From assembly GCA_002313325.1 (NCBI GenBank), contig DCBE01000004.1, positions 1-20,342 on the forward strand: DNA of 20,342 bases, given 5' to 3'. Both the position numbers and the translations under genes were made by a program. The notes under the pieces are model-generated. The model searched no databases. It was given only the letters and a program-made list of their open reading frames with translations, and was not told where the DNA came from. Shown one piece after another: positions 1 to 7,817 of the stretch. The DNA is from Flavobacteriaceae bacterium UBA1115 (GTDB taxonomy: Bacteria; Bacteroidota; Bacteroidia; Flavobacteriales; Flavobacteriaceae). The stretch's first letter is position 1. Each line of letters starts with the position of its first letter.

Positions 1-1521
1 CCACTCAATTGTTGCAGGGGGTTTTGAACTAATATCATAAACGACACGATTGATTCCTGGGACACGGTTGATGATTTGGTTTGAAATTTCTTGTAAGAAA
101 GCATATGGTAAATGTACCCAATCTGCAGTCATTCCGTCTGTTGAAGTTACGGCTCTTAAGGCAACGCACTTTTCATAGGTTCGTTCGTCTCCCATAACGC
201 CCACAGACTGCACAGGCAGCAGCATCACACCAGCTTGCCAAACCTCGTCGTACAAGCCGTGGTCTCGAAGCCCTTTGATAAATAAAGCATCTGCTTCTTG
301 TAACATACGCACGTTTTCGGCTGTAATATCTCCTAAAATACGTATGCCAAGGCCTGGCCCAGGGAATGGGTGGCGTCCAAGTATTTCTTTGGGCATTTTA
401 AGTGTTGCGCCAACGCGACGTACCTCATCTTTAAATAACATTTTAAGAGGCTCTACTACTTTCAACTTCATAAAGTCCGGCAATCCCCCTACGTTGTGAT
501 GTGATTTGATGGTAGCAGAAGGGCCGTTTACAGATATCGATTCAATAACATCTGGATAAATAGTGCCTTGGGCAAGCCATTTGGCACCTTTGACCTTATG
601 CGATTCATTTTCAAAGACATCTATAAATACCTTACCAATAATTTTTCGTTTGGTTTCTGGGTCGCGCTCCCCTGCTAAGGCATCTAAGAATTGCTCGGAA
701 GCATCCACGACCTTAACGTTCAGCCCCAAACCTTTGTATTGTTCCAATACCTCGTTGTATTCGTTTTTGCGCAACAAACCATTGTTGACAAAAATACAAT
801 GGAGGTTAGGGCCTATGGCTTTGTGCAACAAAATAGCCGCCACAGAAGAATCCACACCACCACTGAGGCCCAATATCACCTTGTCGTGACCTAGTTCCTC
901 GCTTAGAGCAGCCACTGTTGTTTCCACAAAAGCACTTGAAGTCCAGTCGGGATCAATACACGCAATGTCAACCAAAAAGTTTTGCAGCAGCTGCTTGCCA
1001 TCTGTTGTGTGATACACCTCAGGGTGAAACTGTATCCCATAGGTCATGTCATTGTCCATGACATAAGCGGCATTGGCAACATCAGCAGTGGATGCCAATT
1101 GGGTTGCATGCTCAGGTAATTTTTTGATGGTATCGCTATGGCTCATCCACACTTGAGACTCGAGTGTAATGTCTTTGGTAAAGGGATGCGGTACTACTTG
1201 TGCCAATCTAGCTCGGCCATATTCGCGAGTATCTGAAGGGGCTACCGCTCCGCCATTGAAATGTGCTAAATATTGTGCTCCGTAGCAAATCCCAAGCAGA
1301 GGCACTTTAGTTCTGATTTGACTCAAATCGGGGTGTGGCGTATCGTCAGCCCAAACCGAATATGGCGAACCTGATAGGATGACTGCTTTAAATGTATTGA
1401 TATCCTCAGGAATATCGTGAAAAGGATGGATTTCACAAAAGATGAAAAGTTCTCGAACTCTTCGGGCAATCAACTGCGTGTATTGCGAACCAAAATCGAG
1501 AATCAAAACTTTGTTCTGCAT
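1..1521 (-). CDS. guaA: GMP synthase (glutamine-hydrolysing), 3' end cut by window edge
   Basis: This enzyme converts XMP to GMP using ATP and glutamine-derived ammonia, the last step of de novo GMP synthesis in the cytosol. I translated 507 codons on the minus strand. The class I glutamine amidotransferase domain covers about residues 4-190, with nucleophile Cys79 in GICYG and the His166/Glu168 pair in FHPEV. The ATP-pyrophosphatase P-loop SGGVDSS is at 220-226, and the dimerisation domain ends in the family's typical PPATIEW tail. The family normally ends one Glu later, so only about one codon plus the stop is missing. The start is the ATG at 1519-1521, giving the standard MQNKVLILDFGSQ N-terminus. 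A TAnnTTTG promoter element ends 3 nt before this ATG. The gene lies 69 bp downstream of bshC and probably has its own promoter. Confidence 0.97.
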   Translation of the reverse strand, partial: MQNKVLILDFGSQYTQLIARRVRELFIFCEIHPFHDIPEDINTFKAVILSGSPYSVWADDTPHPDLSQIRTKVPLLGICYGAQYLAHFNGGAVAPSDTREYGRARLAQVVPHPFTKDITLESQVWMSHSDTIKKLPEHATQLASTADVANAAYVMDNDMTYGIQFHPEVYHTTDGKQLLQNFLVDIACIDPDWTSSAFVETTVAALSEELGHDKVILGLSGGVDSSVAAILLHKAIGPNLHCIFVNNGLLRKNEYNEVLEQYKGLGLNVKVVDASEQFLDALAGERDPETKRKIIGKVFIDVFENESHKVKGAKWLAQGTIYPDVIESISVNGPSATIKSHHNVGGLPDFMKLKVVEPLKMLFKDEVRRVGATLKMPKEILGRHPFPGPGLGIRILGDITAENVRMLQEADALFIKGLRDHGLYDEVWQAGVMLLPVQSVGVMGDERTYEKCVALRAVTSTDGMTADWVHLPYAFLQEISNQIINRVPGINRVVYDISSKPPATIEW

Positions 1522-1524
1522 ACG

Positions 1525-1532
1525 CAAAAATA
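1525..1532 (-). promoter_or_regulatory. TAnnTTTG -7 element directly before guaA
   Basis: The minus strand reads TATTTTTG, a perfect match to the Bacteroidota -7 consensus TAnnTTTG, and ends 3 nt before the guaA ATG. No good TTG -33 box is seen at the usual distance. If used, transcription would start at or next to the ATG, making guaA leaderless. This is inferred from consensus matching only; short AT-rich motifs also arise by chance. Confidence 0.45.
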
Positions 1533-1590
1533 CAACTAAACTTCAATGAAGCAGAATCGCTTATCAATAGTTTTTAACAGGTTATGGATA

Positions 1591-3195
1591 TCAAATTTGT
1601 ATGACCGCCAAACCATTTGCCGCTGCAGATAAAGTGGCTTTTAATTCTTTTGTAAAATCAGTCAAGCCTGTTTCTGAAACAAAGGCAGAAAAATGTGCCG
1701 TGCGCTCTTGTAATCTATTGTTTGGGAATAAATCGTTTCGAATATCGATGGCACGCACCACCTCGTCTTGCAGTTTTTTACGCTGCGCTTTTAAGAGGCG
1801 ATTTTCTAGTTTATCCAAGCCTTTGAGCTGCTTTTTTTCTTGTGCTTCAACTGCACCCAAAAAGGATTTGTCGGTTTGTGCAGCCAAGTCATAAAAGGCC
1901 TTGAAATTATCTTTCAATACTTCGCGCTGGGAAGAAAAATCTATGTCGATATCGCTAATTTGGCGTACCCGTTTGTTGATAAAAGTCGCTGTGGGCAAGA
2001 ACAAGTCGGATATAGGGAGGTTTAGATTATTGCATTTTTTAACTTGCTTTTCGTACATTAACAAAACAGTAGTTCGGTGCTGTAAGAGCGGATATGGGAT
2101 GTCAAATATTTCAAAAGTAGTTTTAAGCTGAAGCCAATAGGCCAACTCACCGCCACCGCCTATATAGGCAATATTGGGCAGCACACATTCTTGATACAGA
2201 GGGCGCATAAGTGCATTGGGAGAAAATCGTTCTGGATGCTTTTCAATTTCTTTACTCAAGCTTTGAAGTGTCCATTTTGTTGGATTTTCTGTGGTTCCAT
2301 ATCGATTTACACCTGTGGTGATACGTAAGCGCTTATCGTTAGAAAGATAGAATAGGTTAATTTCCCTAGGATTTACCTGAGGCATAAAGTCCTTCACCAC
2401 CTTTTTTAAGGCAGTGTTAGTTTGCGTTACCTCTTTGTGAGTGAATTGTTCCCTTACCTCAGCTTTAAGCATAGGCACAAACAGTGATTTTAAGGCTGCA
2501 TCGTCTCCGTCAACCACGATTATTCCGTCTGCACCAAAAAGCTGATGCACCAGTCTTCGCGTGGCTTTTGCCAACGTGCCTTCTTGCAAATAGCAATTTG
2601 CAAAAAGAACGAGTAATTCTTTTGCTTGGTCGGTACTGTTCCAATAGGGGATTAACTCGTCAAAAATAACATCAAGGCCAGTTGTCGGCATACGGCCCAC
2701 AGCTCCGGCGGTGACTGCTTCCCATCTTACTTTTTGTTCGCCCAAAAAGAAGTGGTTAATCTCTTCAATATCGTGATCTTCAGATGCCATCCAAAAAATG
2801 GGGACATATTGGTGTTTGTCATCTGCTTGTTGCATGGCTGCTGCTCCATTAATGACATCCAAAATCTTATACCAAAAATACAAGGGCCCCGTAAAAAGAT
2901 TCAACTGATGCCCTGTGGTCATTGTTACTGCGTTTGAGGCTGACAAGGCATCTATTTGTGCACGCGTTTTAGTATCAGGGGCTAAGTGCTCGTATTGCTT
3001 GTGCAGCACCTCAACCAATGTGTTTCGTATGGATTGGTCAAAGGAAATGGCCCGAGTTGATGCGACTTTAGTGGCTGCATTGGTTGAAACCAACCCTCTA
3101 TGAAAGGATTTTAAGGGGGGATCGTTACGCAACAATTGCTGCATTAAAGGTGCATAAACACCCTTATGATATCCCAACGACTCGATTAGCTTCAT
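1591..3195 (-). CDS. bshC: Putative cysteine ligase BshC (bacillithiol biosynthesis)
   Basis: BshC is assigned to the last step of bacillithiol synthesis, joining cysteine to glucosaminyl-malate made by BshA and BshB, in the cytosol. The 534-residue length fits the family (about 530-540). Family landmarks are visible: TGHQ at 94-97, FTGP at 101-104, FWMASEDHDIEEINH around 134-148, and a charged, probably coiled-coil stretch at about 440-490 before the C-terminus. The start is the ATG at 3193-3195, giving MKLIESLGY; a TAnnTTTG element ends 4 nt upstream. It lies 26 bp after rimO, so readthrough from the ftsY-amidase-rimO unit is possible. Its presence implies that this organism uses bacillithiol as a low-molecular-weight thiol. 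Family assignment is strong; the ligase activity is inferred from the family. Confidence 0.94.
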   Translation of the reverse strand: MKLIESLGYHKGVYAPLMQQLLRNDPPLKSFHRGLVSTNAATKVASTRAISFDQSIRNTLVEVLHKQYEHLAPDTKTRAQIDALSASNAVTMTTGHQLNLFTGPLYFWYKILDVINGAAAMQQADDKHQYVPIFWMASEDHDIEEINHFFLGEQKVRWEAVTAGAVGRMPTTGLDVIFDELIPYWNSTDQAKELLVLFANCYLQEGTLAKATRRLVHQLFGADGIIVVDGDDAALKSLFVPMLKAEVREQFTHKEVTQTNTALKKVVKDFMPQVNPREINLFYLSNDKRLRITTGVNRYGTTENPTKWTLQSLSKEIEKHPERFSPNALMRPLYQECVLPNIAYIGGGGELAYWLQLKTTFEIFDIPYPLLQHRTTVLLMYEKQVKKCNNLNLPISDLFLPTATFINKRVRQISDIDIDFSSQREVLKDNFKAFYDLAAQTDKSFLGAVEAQEKKQLKGLDKLENRLLKAQRKKLQDEVVRAIDIRNDLFPNNRLQERTAHFSAFVSETGLTDFTKELKATLSAAANGLAVIQI

Positions 3196-3199
3196 ATGA

Positions 3200-3207
3200 C
3201 AAAAGTA
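3200..3207 (-). promoter_or_regulatory. TAnnTTTG -7 element directly before bshC
   Basis: The minus strand reads TACTTTTG, a perfect TAnnTTTG match, followed by TCAT and then the bshC ATG. It sits in the 26-bp gap after rimO. No clear TTG is present about 19 nt upstream. If active, the transcript would start at or within a few bases of the start codon. Confidence 0.42.
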
Positions 3208-3221
3208 GTTAATGTAAGAAA

Positions 3222-4526
3222 CTATTGCGCAGGAACGGCCTTTAAGTCAAAGTCCAGTGCGGTTGTTATGGTTAGATTGATAAAATCGCCAACCTTGAGG
3301 TAGTGTTCACGGGCATCCACCCAGACTTCGTTGTCCACATCCGGAGAATCAAACTCGGTACGACCCACAAAGCGGTTTCCTTCTTTTCTATCAATAACAC
3401 AACGCAGAGTTTTACCCACCATAGCTTGATTTTTTTCCCAAGAAATACGGGCTTGTATTTCCATCAACTCGTTGACACGTGCTTGTTTCACATCAGCAGG
3501 CACATCGTCTACCAAGCTATGGGCATGGGTATTTTCCTCATGGCTGTACTGAAAGCAGCCCAAACGCTCAAAACGCATTTCTTTTACCCACGACTTAAGC
3601 AATTCAAAGTCTGCTGCTGTTTCACCTGGATAACCCAAGATAAACGTAGTTCGAATGGCCATTTCTGGAACAGCTTTCCTAAAACGCTGGAGCAAAGCCG
3701 TTGTTTTTTCTTGTGTAGTACCACGGCGCATAGACTTCAAAAGGTGATCCGATATATGCTGCAATGGAATGTCAATGTATGAGCACACCTTGGGCTCGGT
3801 TGTGATTACGTCCAATACGTCTTCTGGAAATCCGGAAGGAAAGGCGTAGTGTAGGCGTATCCATTCGATACCTTCCACAGCTGTTAATGAACGCAACAAA
3901 TCTGCCAAGCGTCGCTTTTTGTATAAGTCTAAGCCATAATAGGTGGAATCTTGGGCGATAATAATCAGTTCTTTCACGCCGTTTTTAGCAAGTCCTTGTG
4001 CTTCTTTAACCAAATCCTCAATAGGTTTTGAGCGATGTGTCCCACGCATCAACGGTATGGCACAGAACGAACAAGGCCGGTCACAGCCCTCTGATATTTT
4101 GAGATAGGCGTAATTTTTTGGTGTGGTAGTTAGGCGTTCGCCCAACAATTCGTGGCGATAATCTGCACCAAGCGCCTTAAGCAACAAAGGTAAATCGGTC
4201 GTGCCAAAATAATCGTCAATTTCTGGAATTTCAGCTTCTAAATCGCCTTTATAGCGCTCACTTAAACAACCCGTAACAAATAATTTATCGATTTGACCTA
4301 TTTGTTTTTGCTCGGCAAAAGACAGTATGGTATTGACCGATTCTTCTTTGGCATTATCGATAAAACCACAAGTATTTACCACAACAATATTTCCTTGCTG
4401 TTCGTGTACGACGTCTTTGTTGCTGGCTTTGAGTTGCCCCATAAGCACCTCGGAGTCGTATATATTTTTAGAACATCCGAGGGTAACAATGTTAATTTTA
4501 TTCTTTTTAGCTGTTTTTGTTCGCAT
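3222..4526 (-). CDS. rimO: Ribosomal protein S12 methylthiotransferase RimO
   Basis: RimO is a radical-SAM enzyme that adds a methylthio group to the conserved Asp of ribosomal protein uS12 using two 4Fe-4S clusters. The N-terminal methylthiotransferase domain carries cluster cysteines Cys18 (LGCSKN), Cys53 (VNTCGF) and Cys87 (TGCLSERY). The radical-SAM motif Cx3Cx2C is at Cys148/152/155. A TRAM domain occupies about residues 365-430. The LGCSKN and MRGTHRSKP signatures and the length of 434 fit RimO rather than the tRNA-modifying MiaB. The start is the ATG at 4524-4526, 5 bp after the amidase stop, so it is translated from the same message as the amidase and ftsY. A ribosome-modifying enzyme beside ftsY keeps a translation/targeting theme. 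Confidence 0.96.
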   Translation of the reverse strand: MRTKTAKKNKINIVTLGCSKNIYDSEVLMGQLKASNKDVVHEQQGNIVVVNTCGFIDNAKEESVNTILSFAEQKQIGQIDKLFVTGCLSERYKGDLEAEIPEIDDYFGTTDLPLLLKALGADYRHELLGERLTTTPKNYAYLKISEGCDRPCSFCAIPLMRGTHRSKPIEDLVKEAQGLAKNGVKELIIIAQDSTYYGLDLYKKRRLADLLRSLTAVEGIEWIRLHYAFPSGFPEDVLDVITTEPKVCSYIDIPLQHISDHLLKSMRRGTTQEKTTALLQRFRKAVPEMAIRTTFILGYPGETAADFELLKSWVKEMRFERLGCFQYSHEENTHAHSLVDDVPADVKQARVNELMEIQARISWEKNQAMVGKTLRCVIDRKEGNRFVGRTEFDSPDVDNEVWVDAREHYLKVGDFINLTITTALDFDLKAVPAQ

Positions 4527-4531
4527 TTTTA

Positions 4532-6169
4532 TTAGTAACCTTTCGGAGATTTTCTATGATTAGAAATGGTTTCATAAGCCGCACCCAGCATCAACAGTTT
4601 GTTCTCGCTAAATGATGGTGCAATAAATGTAAGGTTAGCTGGCTCTCCTTCGTGTGTATAGCCCATAGGAACGGTTAAGCACGGATAAAACGCGATAGCA
4701 GCGTGGCCTGCGTAATAATTGTTTTTACTAAGTATGGCGTCAAGCTGGTATTTTTGTATTGGGGTTTCAAAAAATCCCGAAGCGGCTGCATTGAGTTTTG
4801 TAATGGTTTCTTCTAAACCTGTTGCTGTGATGCTATCGCTAACAACGCCATCTAGACGTTCTTGGGCGTATGGCATATACAGTACACTATCTTGCTTATT
4901 GTAATCGATAATTTTTGTCACATCGATAGTTGCAAATTCAGCGGTTGATGTGTTTTTAAAATACATTGGGATGTCGCGCTTCATATCTCCGTTAAGGATA
5001 GATGAAAATCCAGAAAGCGAAATTTTTTCAGGGCTGAATTCGATCACCTCTGCACCAGCAGCCCTCAAGTCTTCAACCGCGTTGCGGTAAAGTGAGTCTA
5101 CAGCTAAAATATTGGTCATGGCGCCAAGTCTTGCTCCAGAAAGAGACGGTTCAACGTAACTGACTGTCAAAGACATGATGCGCGGAACTCGTTTGGTTAT
5201 GGCGTCTTGTTCATCGGGGGCTGCAATGGCATCTAGCAGAATGGCATTATCGGCTATGTTTTTTGTCATGGGTCCTGAAGTGTCCAAGGTGCTTGATATA
5301 GGCACTATTCCTGTCCGGCTTACTAGGCCAATGGTGGGTTTTAGTCCAACAACCGCATTTTGGCTTGAAGGAGAAAGTATGGAACCCGATGTCTCGGAAC
5401 CTAGGGCGGCTACGGCATAATTTGCCGCCACGGCCACAGCACTGCCTGAACTTGAACCGCCCGTTTCAAAAATTCTTCTGCCATAGGGATTTAATGTCTG
5501 CCCGCCAACAGCACTGTAACCAACAGGACAACCGGCGCAAAAATAATACGCCCATTCACTTAAATTTACTTTTCCTAAAATTAAAGCACCTTTGTCTTTC
5601 AGCTGCTTTACCACAAAAGCATCTTTATCGGGAACATGATTTTCTAAGATGGCAGCTCCGGCAGTGGTAGGCATGGCTGCAGTGTTAATATTGTCCTTCA
5701 ATAAAATAGGCATCCCATGAATGGGGTGCATATCTTGGGGAGTTTGCCTGTCTTTTTGCTGAGCCTCTTTAATAATATTTGGGTTTAGTGCTAGGACAGC
5801 GTGCAAGGTGGTTTTAGGATTGGACTCCAAAAGACGAATGCGATATAAATAGAATTTGACCAAGAGCTCATAGGAAAGCGTTCCATTGGCTATGTATTGC
5901 TGAAGTGTTGGAATATTTTGCTCAATAATCAGCGGCTTTAAAGCTTCATAAGTGGTGTCAAAACCGCGTAATTCCTTTTCAAAGGGTGCCCACATGGCGT
6001 CTTTGTCCAAAAATTTAGATTGAATAAGCTTATAACGCATTCTAGGTATTTCATGACTCGCATTTTGGGCTAATTCTTTCGATTCGTCATAGGGTTGCCA
6101 ATATTGACTTGAAGGTGTGTTGCACGACAATATGAGCAGTATAAACACAAAACTTAAAATTGTTTTCAT
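4532..6169 (-). CDS. Amidase-signature family lipoprotein
   Basis: This is a 545-residue member of the amidase signature (AS) family of Ser-cisSer-Lys hydrolases. The likely triad is Lys158 (LLKDN), Ser239 (GGSSSGS) and Ser263 (ETSGSI), with the 24-residue Ser-Ser spacing known from the family. The N-terminus is a lipoprotein signal: MKT, a hydrophobic stretch, then I-L-S-C with the lipidated Cys16. It should therefore act outside the cytoplasmic membrane, unlike GatA, which is cytosolic and part of GatCAB. A family-related possibility is a peptide-amidase-like activity; the substrate cannot be read from the sequence. The start ATG is 3 bp after the ftsY stop and the gene ends 5 bp before rimO, so it is embedded in that operon. 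The fold call is secure; the substrate is unknown. Confidence 0.9.
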   Translation of the reverse strand: MKTILSFVFILLILSCNTPSSQYWQPYDESKELAQNASHEIPRMRYKLIQSKFLDKDAMWAPFEKELRGFDTTYEALKPLIIEQNIPTLQQYIANGTLSYELLVKFYLYRIRLLESNPKTTLHAVLALNPNIIKEAQQKDRQTPQDMHPIHGMPILLKDNINTAAMPTTAGAAILENHVPDKDAFVVKQLKDKGALILGKVNLSEWAYYFCAGCPVGYSAVGGQTLNPYGRRIFETGGSSSGSAVAVAANYAVAALGSETSGSILSPSSQNAVVGLKPTIGLVSRTGIVPISSTLDTSGPMTKNIADNAILLDAIAAPDEQDAITKRVPRIMSLTVSYVEPSLSGARLGAMTNILAVDSLYRNAVEDLRAAGAEVIEFSPEKISLSGFSSILNGDMKRDIPMYFKNTSTAEFATIDVTKIIDYNKQDSVLYMPYAQERLDGVVSDSITATGLEETITKLNAAASGFFETPIQKYQLDAILSKNNYYAGHAAIAFYPCLTVPMGYTHEGEPANLTFIAPSFSENKLLMLGAAYETISNHRKSPKGY

Positions 6170-6172
6170 AGT

Positions 6173-7102
6173 CTAGTTTTTTTGAAAAAGTGAGTCTAAA
6201 AACGGCTTGGTTTCAAATGGAATTAAATCATCTATACCCTCGCCAACGCCAATGTAGCGGATGGGGACTTCGAGTTCGTCAGAAATGCCAATTACGACAC
6301 CCCCTTTTGCTGTACCGTCTAACTTAGTTAATATAAGCCCAGAAATAACTGTGGCTTCTGCAAATAGTTTGGCCTGCATAAAGGCATTTTGACCCGTACC
6401 GCCATCCAATACCAACAAAGTCTCAAGAGGTGCTTCTGGAATGATTTTTTTCACCACTCGTTCAATTTTAGCCAATTCCTGCATCAGATTGGTGTTGTTA
6501 TGTAGCCGCCCTGCGGTGTCAATAAACAATACATCTACCTGTTCTTTCTTGGCGCGTTCAACGGCTGTAAATGCCACTGAAGCAGGATCGCTACCTTCTT
6601 GTAAACTTACAAAGAGCACTTGAGCCCTTTCGGACCAAAGACGCAATTGATCTATGGCTCCTGCACGAAAAGTATCGGCAGCTGCAAGCATGACTTTTTT
6701 GCCTTGTTGATTGTATTGATGAGCTAGCTTACCAACGGAAGTGGTCTTGCCCGCTCCGTTAACACCAACTACTAATATGACCTGCAAGTCATCCTGAGCG
6801 GTTGTTTGGGTAGGGCTGTTGTCGGTTACTAACTCAAAAATTTCTTCATACAGCAGCTGATCTAACTCTTCGGCTTTTATGTATTTCTCTTTGGCCACGC
6901 GTTGCTCCAAACGATCTATGATTTTCTCAGTGGTGGCTACGCCAACATCTGAAGTAATAAGTATTTCTTCGAGTTCTTCCAAAAAATCGGCATCTACCCT
7001 GCTTTTTCCAAGCACCACTTTTTTCAGGCGTTCTGTCCAAGCCTTTTTGGTTGCCGACAGGCCAGATTTAAGTTTACTAGATGATTTTGAAAAAAGCCTC
7101 AT
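6173..7102 (-). CDS. ftsY: Signal recognition particle receptor FtsY
   Basis: FtsY is the membrane-associated SRP receptor GTPase that docks with Ffh during co-translational targeting. The 309 residues form an NG core with almost no acidic A domain, as is usual for short FtsY forms. Visible GTPase motifs: P-loop GVNGAGKT (113-120), DTFRAGA (143-149), DTAGRL (195-200), TKLD (259-262), and a C-terminal GVGEGIDDL segment. The canonical DATTGQNA segment reads DGGTGQNA here. The start is the ATG at 7100-7102, giving MRLFSKSSSK with a basic, amphipathic-looking N-terminus suited to membrane contact. A terminator separates it from the upstream ribosomal cassette, and a near-consensus TACCTTTA lies 4 nt before the ATG, so it probably heads the ftsY-amidase-rimO unit. 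Confidence 0.97.
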   Translation of the reverse strand: MRLFSKSSSKLKSGLSATKKAWTERLKKVVLGKSRVDADFLEELEEILITSDVGVATTEKIIDRLEQRVAKEKYIKAEELDQLLYEEIFELVTDNSPTQTTAQDDLQVILVVGVNGAGKTTSVGKLAHQYNQQGKKVMLAAADTFRAGAIDQLRLWSERAQVLFVSLQEGSDPASVAFTAVERAKKEQVDVLFIDTAGRLHNNTNLMQELAKIERVVKKIIPEAPLETLLVLDGGTGQNAFMQAKLFAEATVISGLILTKLDGTAKGGVVIGISDELEVPIRYIGVGEGIDDLIPFETKPFLDSLFQKN

Positions 7103-7106
7103 GGAT

Positions 7107-7114
7107 TAAAGGTA
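7107..7114 (-). promoter_or_regulatory. Near-consensus -7 element before ftsY
   Basis: The minus strand reads TACCTTTA, matching TAnnTTTG except for the last base, and ends 4 nt before the ftsY ATG. Only about 25 bp separate the upstream terminator from ftsY, so any ftsY promoter must overlap this stretch; otherwise the gene depends on terminator readthrough. Weak evidence alone, but the same position is seen at guaA, bshC and recR. Confidence 0.28.
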
Positions 7115-7126
7115 CGTTTTGAAGAT

Positions 7127-7154
7127 AAAAAAAGCCACATTAATGTGGCTTTTT
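7127..7154 (-). terminator. Intrinsic terminator after the ribosomal protein cassette
   Basis: A perfect 26-bp palindrome at 7129-7154, with core AAGCCACATTAATGTGGCTT, forms a GC-containing stem. It is flanked by T-runs when read on either strand, with seven Ts at its minus-strand 3' side (7133-7127). It lies 20 bp after the DUF4295 gene stop and ends the rpmB-rpmG-DUF4295 transcript. It could also work on the plus strand, but no plus-strand gene needs it. Confidence 0.85.
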
Positions 7155-7174
7155 GAGTGGTTAAATGGTTGGTT

Positions 7175-7327
7175 TTACTTTTTAGATAACCAGTCATTCA
7201 CCATTTCAGGTGCTACAATGGTTTCTACATAGGAATATGCGCCTGTTTTTTCGCTACGCACCATTTTGATGGCTTTCGTAAGACGCTTTGATTTTGTTTG
7301 TAAAGTTGCTACCGTTTTCTTAGCCAT
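7175..7327 (-). CDS. DUF4295 family small basic protein, probable ribosome-associated
   Basis: This is a 50-residue, strongly basic ORF starting MAKKTVATLQTKSKRLTKAI and ending DWLSKK. It sits 2 bp after the rpmG stop. I recognise it as the DUF4295 family, short Lys-rich Bacteroidota proteins normally encoded next to rpmG. The gene order bL28-bL33-this protein, the shared promoter and terminator, and the composition all suggest a ribosomal or ribosome-bound protein. A Bacteroidota-specific large-subunit protein named bL38 has been reported from a Flavobacterium johnsoniae ribosome structure; this family is a natural candidate, but I cannot confirm the identity here. The start ATG is at 7325-7327. 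The family call is firm; the function is inferred. Confidence 0.88.
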   Translation of the reverse strand: MAKKTVATLQTKSKRLTKAIKMVRSEKTGAYSYVETIVAPEMVNDWLSKK

Positions 7328-7329
7328 AA

Positions 7330-7512
7330 TTACTTGATTTCTTTGTGAACCGTCATACGCTTTAGAATCGGATTGAATTTTTTTATTTCAATGCGATCTG
7401 GCGTGTTTTTTTTATTTTTTGTAGTAATGTAACGTGAAGTACCGGAAAGGCCTGAGTCTTTGTGCTCGGTACATTCCAAAATAACTTGAATACGGTTACC
7501 TTTTTTAGCCAT
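7330..7512 (-). CDS. rpmG: 50S ribosomal protein bL33
   Basis: bL33 is a small protein of the large ribosomal subunit near the E site. The 60-residue sequence has the family pattern: MAKKGNRIQVILECTEH, a central TSRYITTKNKKNTPDR, and a KKFNPILKR segment. It carries a single cysteine (Cys14) and lacks the paired CxxC motifs of the zinc-ribbon form, so it is the zinc-independent (C-minus) type. The gene lies 7 bp after rpmB and 2 bp before the DUF4295 gene, in one transcript. Confidence 0.97.
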   Translation of the reverse strand: MAKKGNRIQVILECTEHKDSGLSGTSRYITTKNKKNTPDRIEIKKFNPILKRMTVHKEIK

Positions 7513-7519
7513 AACATGG

Positions 7520-7756
7520 TTATTTGATCAGACCTTGTGCGCGTGCTTCTTTAAAAACAGCAGGCAAGCCCTTTTTGTTAATAGTTTTTAATGCCGATGT
7601 TGAAAGTTTTAGGGTAATCCACTTATCTTCCTCAACAATATAGAAACGCTTCTTGATCAGGTTAGCACCAAACTTACGCTTGGTTTTGTTCATGGCTTTC
7701 GAGACGTTGTTGCCAACCATCGTTTTTTTACCAGTTAATTCACATACTTTCGACAT
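7520..7756 (-). CDS. rpmB: 50S ribosomal protein bL28
   Basis: bL28 is a protein of the large ribosomal subunit. The 78-residue sequence starts MSKVCELTGKK, the near-universal bL28 opening, and shows the NNVSKAMNKTKRKF segment. An in-frame ATG 24 bp upstream (7780) was rejected because the extension is not family-like and overlaps the promoter -7 element. It heads the rpmB-rpmG-DUF4295 cassette and lies 61 bp downstream of cinA, with its own TAAGTTTG element. Confidence 0.97.
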   Translation of the reverse strand: MSKVCELTGKKTMVGNNVSKAMNKTKRKFGANLIKKRFYIVEEDKWITLKLSTSALKTINKKGLPAVFKEARAQGLIK

Positions 7757-7777
7757 GATATCTTTTTTAACAGGGTG

Positions 7778-7785
7778 CAAACTTA
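7778..7785 (-). promoter_or_regulatory. Promoter -7 element of rpmB cassette
   Basis: The minus strand reads TAAGTTTG, a perfect TAnnTTTG match, 21 nt before the rpmB ATG in the cinA-rpmB gap. A T-rich stretch, with no exact TTG, occupies the -33 position. A short leader of about 15 nt would result. This gives the ribosomal cassette transcription independent of the E2-cinA operon. Confidence 0.5.
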
Positions 7786-7817
7786 GGAAAATATGGTGTG
7801 TAAAAAAAATTTTTTAA

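Noticed and set aside
275..894. Plus-strand frames opposite guaA
   Set aside because: guaA is intact on the minus strand through this whole region; these are antisense shadows.
3303..3782. 159-codon plus-strand frame opposite rimO
   Set aside because: It runs antisense to a clearly conserved gene, has a Cys/His/Phe-rich composition typical of shadow frames, and matches no known family.
7129..7154. Perfect 26-bp palindrome as a possible mobile-element end or protein-binding site
   Set aside because: Its position just after the ribosomal cassette and the flanking T-runs fit an intrinsic terminator, and there is no transposase or target duplication nearby.
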